5,322 bases of DNA from positions 1-5,322 of the forward strand of contig CAIXRL010000500.1 in the NCBI GenBank assembly GCA_903921835.1, written 5' to 3'. The position numbers and the translations under genes are program-made. Every line of letters starts with the position of its first letter. The first letter of the stretch is position 1. The notes under the pieces are model-generated. The model saw nothing but the letters and a program-made list of their open reading frames with translations, did not search any database and was not told where the DNA came from. Positions 1-3,932 of the stretch are shown here, piece by piece. This DNA is from Candidatus Eiseniibacteriota bacterium. GTDB lineage: Bacteria > Eisenbacteria > RBG-16-71-46.

Positions 1-1
1 C

Positions 2-1249
2 AAGCTGCAGCTCGACCCCGGCGTGACTCTGAAGTTCAACCCGAGCTGCTCGCTGGTGGTGAACGGCACGCTCCAAGCCGTAGGCGACGCCTCCCATCCC
101 ATCCTGTTCACCTCGTTCCGCGACGGGTCGGGCTCGCCCGCAGCCGGCAACTGGGGACAGGTCAGCCTGGGGTCGACGAGCCTCGGCAACCAGTTCAGCT
201 ACTGCCAGGTCCGCTACGGCGGTAACCCGCTGGTCGCGATCTCCGGCGCCTCCCTCCCTCCGCCCGCGTTTAGCTACTGCCAGCTCGACCATGGCTCCGG
301 CACCCTCGCCAGCGTGACGAATGGCGGCGGAACCGCCTGGGTGCCGAGCTTCCACTACTCGTGCTTCGCGACGTCCAGCAAGTCGACGTGCGGGATCACC
401 TGCGACGCCACGAGCCACGTCGACGCGCGGTACTGCTACTGGGGCAACGCCTCCGGCCCCTACAACGCGAGCCGCAATGCTTCCGGCACCGGAAGCTGCG
501 CCTCGGACAGCGTGACGTTCCAGCCGTGGTGGTCGGTCTGCCAAGGGGACACCGCCCGAATCTCCGTCTGGCCGACCGGGTTGGGCTTCGACAACCTAAT
601 CGCCGGCCACGATCAGAGCACGTCGTTCCAGATCAGCAATCAATCAACCAACGGGTCCCTGGTCGACTTCTGGATCGAGGAGGCCGGGCCAGCCTGGTCA
701 CCTGAACATGCGCAGCCCGCGGCCCGCGAGCCCGTCCCCCAGCAGGTCGTGGACGTGCCCTGGCTCTCGGTGACTCAGTCGAGTGGCGTGCTGGCGCCGG
801 GTGACACGACCACGATCTCCCTGACCGTGACGGCGCAAGGCCAGTCGATCGGACAGCACCTCGCGTTCCTGTTGATCCACAGCAACGACCCGGTCTCCAG
901 TCTGGTCGTGGTTCCAGTGTGGATCTGCGTCGGAGCCGACTGCATCCTCGCCGTCGGTCCTGGAGAGACGCAGCCGTCCGTGGGCTTCGTGAGCTTCGGC
1001 CCGTGCCGGCCGAATCCGACCAGCGCACTGGCGAGCTTCGACATCGCGCTTCCGGCCGCGAGCGAGGTTCGGGTCTCGGTCTACGACGTGGCCGGGCGGC
1101 ACGTGGGCGAGCCGACGTCGGTGGTGCTGCCGGCCGGGATCCACCGGATCGTCTGGCGCGCCCCGGACGGCCGGGCGGGCATCTACTTCGCGCGGGCGCA
1201 GGTAGACGGGAGGTTCGTGGGCCAGCAGCGCATCGTCGTGATTCGTTGA
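2..1249 (+). CDS. Secreted beta-helix protein with C-terminal FlgD-like sorting domain (5' partial)
   Basis: The frame is open from base 2 to a TGA at 1247-1249 (415 visible residues). The GTG at 23 lies inside conserved-looking beta-helix sequence (LDPGVTLKF), so it is not taken as the start: the gene begins upstream of the window. Residues about 1-175 look like right-handed parallel beta-helix coils, with phrases such as 'GTLQAVGDASHPILFTS', 'NWGQVSL', two 'FSYCQ' coils and a closing 'YWGNASGP' turn. Residues about 250-312 (PWLSVTQSSGVLAPGDTTTI ... SNDP ... VPVW) resemble the Ig-like domains found in extracellular multidomain proteins. Residues about 328-415 (PNPTSALASFDIALP, VYDVAGRHVGE, GIYFARAQVDG) match the FlgD-Ig/type-IX-like C-terminal sorting module, which directs export and surface attachment in FCB-type bacteria. 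Substrate or ligand is unknown; a structural, adhesive or glycan-binding surface role is inferred. Function confidence is low; gene and architecture confidence is high. Confidence 0.88.
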   Translation, partial: KLQLDPGVTLKFNPSCSLVVNGTLQAVGDASHPILFTSFRDGSGSPAAGNWGQVSLGSTSLGNQFSYCQVRYGGNPLVAISGASLPPPAFSYCQLDHGSGTLASVTNGGGTAWVPSFHYSCFATSSKSTCGITCDATSHVDARYCYWGNASGPYNASRNASGTGSCASDSVTFQPWWSVCQGDTARISVWPTGLGFDNLIAGHDQSTSFQISNQSTNGSLVDFWIEEAGPAWSPEHAQPAAREPVPQQVVDVPWLSVTQSSGVLAPGDTTTISLTVTAQGQSIGQHLAFLLIHSNDPVSSLVVVPVWICVGADCILAVGPGETQPSVGFVSFGPCRPNPTSALASFDIALPAASEVRVSVYDVAGRHVGEPTSVVLPAGIHRIVWRAPDGRAGIYFARAQVDGRFVGQQRIVVIR

Positions 1250-1287
1250 CCTGGGACCGGGACCCTCGGCGTCTCGGGGTAGCAGGG

Positions 1288-1327
1288 ACGGCCCAGCCAG
1301 CATCTGCCGCGATTCCGGCTGGGCCGT
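1288..1327. terminator. Inverted repeat / possible terminator after the beta-helix gene
   Basis: A perfect 11-bp inverted repeat, ACGGCCCAGCC at 1288-1298 and GGCTGGGCCGT at 1317-1327, encloses an 18-nt loop. After one mismatch, two more pairs can form (1285-1286 with 1329-1330). It begins 38 nt after the stop of the beta-helix gene, where a terminator would be expected. No T-run follows on the + strand, so it is not a classical intrinsic terminator. It could equally be an RNA-stabilising hairpin, or a repeat connected with the IS scrap that starts at its right arm. Confidence 0.45.
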
Positions 1328-1426
1328 ACCAAGCCGCTTGAGGGCGAGAACCGGCGGCTGAAGCGGATCGTGGCGGACCAGGCGCTGAACATCCAACTGC
1401 TGAAGAAGTTGCTGGGAAGAGACTGA
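1322..1426 (+). pseudogene. IS3-family transposase OrfA, C-terminal fragment
   Basis: Reading from 1322 gives GRTKPLEGENRRLKRIVADQ and then ALNIQLLKKLLGRD before a TGA at 1424-1426. The run 'LE.EN.RLKR.VADQAL..Q.LK..L' is the leucine-zipper tail of IS3-family OrfA, which mediates multimerisation of the DNA-binding subunit. The same frame meets a TAG at 1280-1282 and shows no OrfA-like sequence upstream of about 1331, so the N-terminal helix-turn-helix half is gone. The match is by motif recognition only. Confidence 0.75.
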
Positions 1427-1701
1427 CGGCGGCTGCGGCCCGGCGCGCCGCTGTCGAGCAAATCCGTCTCCACCATGCCGGACTGTCCTAGCGGTGCGCG
1501 TGCCGGTTCGTGGGCTGCGCGTTCTCGAGTCAGCGACATTGCTCGATCCGTCCGCCGCAGGAGGCACTGCGGCAACGGCTGCGCGAGCTCGCGCTGGAGC
1601 GGGTGCGCTGGCGCTGTCGGCGTTCGCACATGCGGTTGCGGCGGCGACTCGTACGGGTCCTACCGGACCGGACGACTTTGTCCGCTGGCGGGCAATCCTG
1701 A
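1414..1701 (+). pseudogene. IS3-family transposase OrfB, N-terminal fragment with internal stop
   Basis: From 1414 the frame reads GKRLTAAARRAAVEQIR, then GLS, a TAG at 1489-1491, RCACRFVG, and later EALRQRLRELALERVRWRCR before a TGA at 1699-1701. Functional OrfB proteins typically carry 'LS-E-RRACRLVG' and 'ALR.RLRELA..R.R.GYRRLH.LLRR' here. The stop codon therefore replaces the Glu of the SERRAC-type motif, consistent with a single GAG-to-TAG change. After 'HMRLRRR' the match fades into VRVLPDR, suggesting a small deletion, and the whole DDE integrase core is missing. Overlap with the OrfA tail in the -1 frame fits the IS3 arrangement. Non-functional. Confidence 0.72.
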
Positions 1702-1758
1702 CCACCTGAGTCCACTCCGGTCTCAGTCGTCTGCGCGTTGGCGGGCAGGCCTCACCGC

Positions 1759-1787
1759 TTGACTTCGCGGGCCTAACTCGTTAGAAA
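1759..1787 (+). promoter_or_regulatory. Candidate sigma70-type promoter of the tRNA-Ser gene
   Basis: TTGACT at 1759-1764 matches the -35 consensus at five of six positions. TAGAAA at 1782-1787, after a 17-nt spacer, matches the -10 at four of six. Transcription would start near 1794-1795, essentially at the first base of the mature tRNA, with a GC-rich discriminator (GCAACGC) of the kind seen at stable-RNA promoters. A 5-bp inverted repeat, CTAAC-TC-GTTAG (1773-1784), overlaps the spacer and the -10. The promoter is predicted by eye. Confidence 0.5.
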
Positions 1788-1794
1788 GCAACGC

Positions 1795-1884
1795 GGAGAG
1801 GTGCGAGAGCGGCTGAATCGGGCGGTCTCGAAAACCGTTAAGGTCGTAAGGCCTTCGAGGGTTCGAATCCCTCCCTCTCCGCCA
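1795..1884 (+). tRNA. tRNA-Ser (anticodon CGA)
   Basis: A complete 90-nt class II tRNA folds by eye. The acceptor stem GGAGAGG (1795-1801) pairs with CCTCTCC (1874-1880), followed by discriminator G1881 and an encoded CCA (1882-1884). The anticodon arm 1822-1838 has loop CTCGAAA with anticodon CGA at 1829-1831, which reads UCG serine codons. A long variable arm (1840-1855, six base pairs closed by a GTAA loop) and discriminator G are serine hallmarks. The T arm is GAGGG-TTCGAAT-CCCTC (1857-1873). The D arm is short (CGA with TCG), with an extended loop as in other tRNA-Ser genes. It stands alone, with its own likely promoter and a hairpin downstream. The gene appears intact. Confidence 0.97.
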
Positions 1885-1891
1885 GTGTCGC

Positions 1892-1925
1892 AAGGGGTTA
1901 CGTCGCCGACGCGACGTAGCTCCTT
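1892..1925 (+). terminator. Hairpin terminator downstream of tRNA-Ser
   Basis: Eight nucleotides after the tRNA CCA end lies a 15-bp stem with a 4-nt loop. The core TACGTCGC (1899-1906) and GCGACGTA (1911-1918) pairs perfectly around CGAC. AAGGGGT (1892-1898) with GCTCCTT (1919-1925) extends it using two G-U wobbles. The stem is followed by an interrupted T-rich tail (TGCCTTTG) rather than a clean T-run. Placement and stability fit termination of the tRNA transcript, which would also insulate the following gene from read-through. Confidence 0.65.
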
Positions 1926-1995
1926 TGCCTTTGAAGAGGCGTCTTGCTAACGCCATGCTGACCAACCGTTCCCTGAACTTGCCGGATGGGTCGCC

Positions 1996-3411
1996 ATGGC
2001 GATGATCTACCTGATCCTGGAGACAGCGCGCCGGCTCGGTCTGGATCGCGCCCCTCGCGGCCTGACCGAATTGCACCGCGCGTACCTGCAGGATCACCCG
2101 GGAACGACGGTTGGGCGCAGTCAGGGCAGCTTCGACGCGACGCTGAACCTCCACGTGATCAATATGCGCTCGCGCTTTCCCAAGCCACGCGAGCCGCGGG
2201 CGCGCGCGAACTGGCTGTCGCGCCCGTTGTTCAAGCGCGTGGCTCCGGGCCGGTACATGCTGCTCACCGCGCCCGAGCTGGCGTGGTTCCGCGAAGCGGT
2301 GGCGCGCAACGAGCCGCTCGTCTTCCGCGACGAGTTCGAGATCCCGGACACGGGTGCGCCGCGAAGCGCGCAACCGGCGGGCCGCCCGGCCGGGCCGGCG
2401 ACCCCACCGGCGCGTGAGTCGAGCAGCGAGCGCACGGTCGCACCTTTCGCCCGCGACGGGGCGAGCCTCGACGAGCGCCTGCGCGACTGGCTGGTAGCTC
2501 ACGACGAGCGGCTCGATCGCTTCGAACAACTGGTGCCGCTACATGAGCTCGCCTCCGAATCGGGCGCGGGAGCGGCCGAGATCCGCGCCCGTCTCACCGA
2601 TGGTTCTGTGCCGCCCTACCACGTCTGGTCACACGTGCACGCGGGCAAGAGAAGCCGCTCGAAGCCGTACGCACTGCGGCTCGGTGCGCCAGATGCCGTG
2701 GCGCTCGACTGGGAGGAGTCCGTTGTCGCGGCGGCCGAGGCCGAACTCACGCGCCGCGGTTTCGAGACCCAGCGCCAGCTCGGCAGCGAGACTCATCTCG
2801 CGGCGCTGCTCGCCCGGCCGAGCCTGGCCGGCCTTGCGCGTGGGCACAATCTTCGCGACTTGTGGGCGTTGCGTGTTGGCGATGGTCACGCCGACCTCTG
2901 GATCGTCGAGGCCAAGGGCAAGGAGGCGGGCGGGTTCGAGCACTACTGCGTGGCCGAGGCGCTGGGGCAGCTCTTCCCGCTGCCGGCGGAACCGCTGTCC
3001 GAGCTGCTGGGCAGCAGCCGGGGGGCGGGCCACGGGTTGTGCTGGGACTACGCGAGGCGCCTGCTGCCGGCCTGGCGTGCGCAGGGACTGAAGGTCCGCG
3101 TGACGCTGGGACTGCTGCTGCCGTTCTGGGCGCCCGACGTGATCTGGGGAAGTGACGCCCGAGTGCGCGAGGTTGCGGGCCCGTGCTTCGCGCGTCCACT
3201 GCGCGCGCTGCACGAGTTCATCGAGAGCGGCCGCAGCGACGCCACGTCCAGACACCACAAGTACGAGCGCGCGTTTGGCGCGGTGCTCGAGTCGCTGGAA
3301 CGCGATTGCGGGCTGCGGCAACTGGCAGTCGCGGACGAAGGTCTCCGCTTTCGCGTGCTGTTGCCCACGGCGGACGGTTCCACCGGCTTCAAACTCATCG
3401 GGATCGAGTAG
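1996..3411 (+). CDS. Uncharacterised winged-helix plus PD-(D/E)xK nuclease-like protein
   Basis: This is an intact 471-residue ORF ending in TAG at 3409-3411. ATG 1996 is the first possible start after the in-frame stop at 1948-1950; GGATGG at 1984-1989 is a weak ribosome site and ATG 2002 is an alternative. Residues 1-115 look like a winged-helix domain of the kind that fronts some restriction endonucleases (DATLNLHVINMRSR ... LFKRVAPGRYMLLT). Residues 118-150 are a Pro/Ala/Ser-rich linker. Residues 158-230 are helical and end in a YALRLG strand. Residues 238-376 fit a PD-(D/E)xK core: a helix with E240/E241, strand FETQRQL, D288 in RDLWAL, D300 and E305-A-K307 in ADLWIVEAKGK, a helix with ALGQL (G324, Q325), and strand VRVTLGLLLP. 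The family would cut or bind nucleic acid, but no activity or partner is shown and no methyltransferase is adjacent. No signal peptide or membrane segment is seen, so it is likely cytoplasmic. It stands alone between tRNA-Ser and a gene-free stretch. An alternative is a degenerate, non-catalytic nuclease fold. Confidence 0.85.
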   Translation: MAMIYLILETARRLGLDRAPRGLTELHRAYLQDHPGTTVGRSQGSFDATLNLHVINMRSRFPKPREPRARANWLSRPLFKRVAPGRYMLLTAPELAWFREAVARNEPLVFRDEFEIPDTGAPRSAQPAGRPAGPATPPARESSSERTVAPFARDGASLDERLRDWLVAHDERLDRFEQLVPLHELASESGAGAAEIRARLTDGSVPPYHVWSHVHAGKRSRSKPYALRLGAPDAVALDWEESVVAAAEAELTRRGFETQRQLGSETHLAALLARPSLAGLARGHNLRDLWALRVGDGHADLWIVEAKGKEAGGFEHYCVAEALGQLFPLPAEPLSELLGSSRGAGHGLCWDYARRLLPAWRAQGLKVRVTLGLLLPFWAPDVIWGSDARVREVAGPCFARPLRALHEFIESGRSDATSRHHKYERAFGAVLESLERDCGLRQLAVADEGLRFRVLLPTADGSTGFKLIGIE

Positions 3412-3757
3412 CCCTGCCGATCCATGAGCCCGCGCCGCGTGAACGCGCAACAGCGCGCCATCCGCTGCGAAGCTCGGCCGGCCGATCGTCTCGCGCCTGA
3501 CGCCACTCTCGCGCTCTCGGCTCGCGGTTCACGAATAGCCGCGCCCGATTTGCCTGCTGGAGCCCCTGGTGCAGAACCCGGTCGCAGTGGAGGACGGTCC
3601 GAGCGGACAGCCCGCCGCGGCCATCTTGGCGCCCGCGCTGGAGCTTTGCCGAGTGGATCGCTTGAGCGGTACGGCCCCCTTGGGCTCTTGACCCGGCACC
3701 GTTGACGGCCCGCCAACGGACAGGCGCCGATCGCTGCCGACCATCGCAGCGCTCCGT

Positions 3758-3785
3758 GTGCCGGACGCCGCGTGCCGGACGCAGC
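3758..3785. repeat. Tandem 14-bp direct repeat upstream of the phosphoesterase promoter
   Basis: GTGCCGGACGCCGC (3758-3771) is followed immediately by GTGCCGGACGCAGC (3772-3785), identical at 13 of 14 positions. The pair ends four bases before a candidate -35 hexamer, where an activator or repressor site could sit. It does not resemble a Pho box as I know it. A chance duplication in GC-rich DNA is possible. Confidence 0.6.
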
Positions 3786-3789
3786 GTAC

Positions 3790-3819
3790 TGGACCGCGCT
3801 CGCCCACCGCTGCTATCGT
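3790..3819 (+). promoter_or_regulatory. Candidate promoter of the phosphoesterase gene
   Basis: TGGACC (3790-3795) as -35 and TATCGT (3814-3819) as -10 are each four of six to consensus. They are 18 nt apart, with a TG one base before the -10 (extended -10 form, TGCTATCGT). The transcript would begin near 3826, giving a leader of roughly 105 nt. The call is weak but is the best promoter-like arrangement between 3412 and 3933. Confidence 0.35.
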
Positions 3820-3919
3820 TCCATGTGTCAGAACATCGCATCGCGCCCGGTTCGGGCCGCCGACGGATTCCACCACGCACCTGCGGTCCCGGTCGCCCTG
3901 CTCAAGGTGCCCCGGAACC

Positions 3920-3925
3920 GAGGAG
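3920..3925 (+). promoter_or_regulatory. Shine-Dalgarno site of the phosphoesterase gene
   Basis: GAGGAG at 3920-3925 lies seven bases before ATG 3933. This is a near-consensus ribosome binding site that decides the start over later in-frame ATG codons such as 3987, which would cut into the signal peptide. Confidence 0.85.
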
Positions 3926-3932
3926 AACCCCG

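Larger units (their letters stand above)
1322..1701 (+). mobile_element. Decayed IS3-family insertion sequence remnant
   Basis: About 380 bp carries the C-terminal end of an OrfA-like protein followed, in the -1 frame, by the N-terminal part of an OrfB-like protein. That is the order and relative frame of IS3-family elements (IS407/IS2-like sequence style), where OrfAB transposase is made by -1 frameshifting. Both ends of the element are missing: there is no OrfA helix-turn-helix, no DDE catalytic domain, and I could not identify terminal inverted repeats. The copy is therefore dead. Intact elements of this family are usually 1.2-1.5 kb, so most of it has been deleted. Confidence 0.75.
3412..3932. 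other. 521-bp intergenic stretch without a convincing gene
   Basis: The open frames here on both strands are Arg/Ala/Pro/Ser-rich translations typical of high-GC shadow frames. None shows a recognisable motif, and none has both a good ribosome site and start. No T-run terminator is visible after the nuclease-like gene. A 6-bp inverted repeat CCGTTG/CAACGG (3699-3704, 3714-3719) is weak. The last 180 bp hold a tandem 14-bp repeat, a candidate promoter and the ribosome site of the phosphoesterase gene. A decayed gene beyond recognition cannot be excluded. Confidence 0.6.

Noticed and set aside
698..1705. Minus-strand 335-codon ORF spanning the beta-helix gene end and the IS scrap
   Set aside because: Low-complexity Arg/Ala/Pro composition, no motif, and it crosses a real gene end, an inverted repeat and a transposase remnant.
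1771..1787. GCCTAACTCGTTAG resembling integron attC core half-sites
   Set aside because: The RYYYAAC-like and GTTRRRY-like parts are only two bases apart, with no hairpin-forming body between them. No integrase or second site is seen, and the segment is better explained as part of the tRNA promoter.
1723..2529. Minus-strand 268-codon ORF containing GRDSNPRRPYDLNGFRD
   Set aside because: That peptide is the antisense translation of the tRNA-Ser gene, a well-known annotation artefact. The rest is the shadow of the nuclease-like gene.
2629..3450. Minus-strand 273-codon ORF and other frames overlapping 1996-3411
   Set aside because: The + strand frame has the coherent domain pattern (winged helix, E-A-K, ALGQL). 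The others are Gln/Arg/Ala-rich shadows.
3424..3705. + strand 93-codon ORF after the nuclease-like gene
   Set aside because: No ribosome site, Arg/Ala/Gly-rich composition and no motif; most likely a random open frame in GC-rich DNA.
1736..3718. 11-bp inverted match CGTTGGCGGGC (1736-1746) with GCCCGCCAACG (3708-3718) flanking the tRNA and nuclease-like gene
   Set aside because: Considered as element ends, but an 11-bp GC-rich match within 5 kb is expected by chance, and it does not extend.
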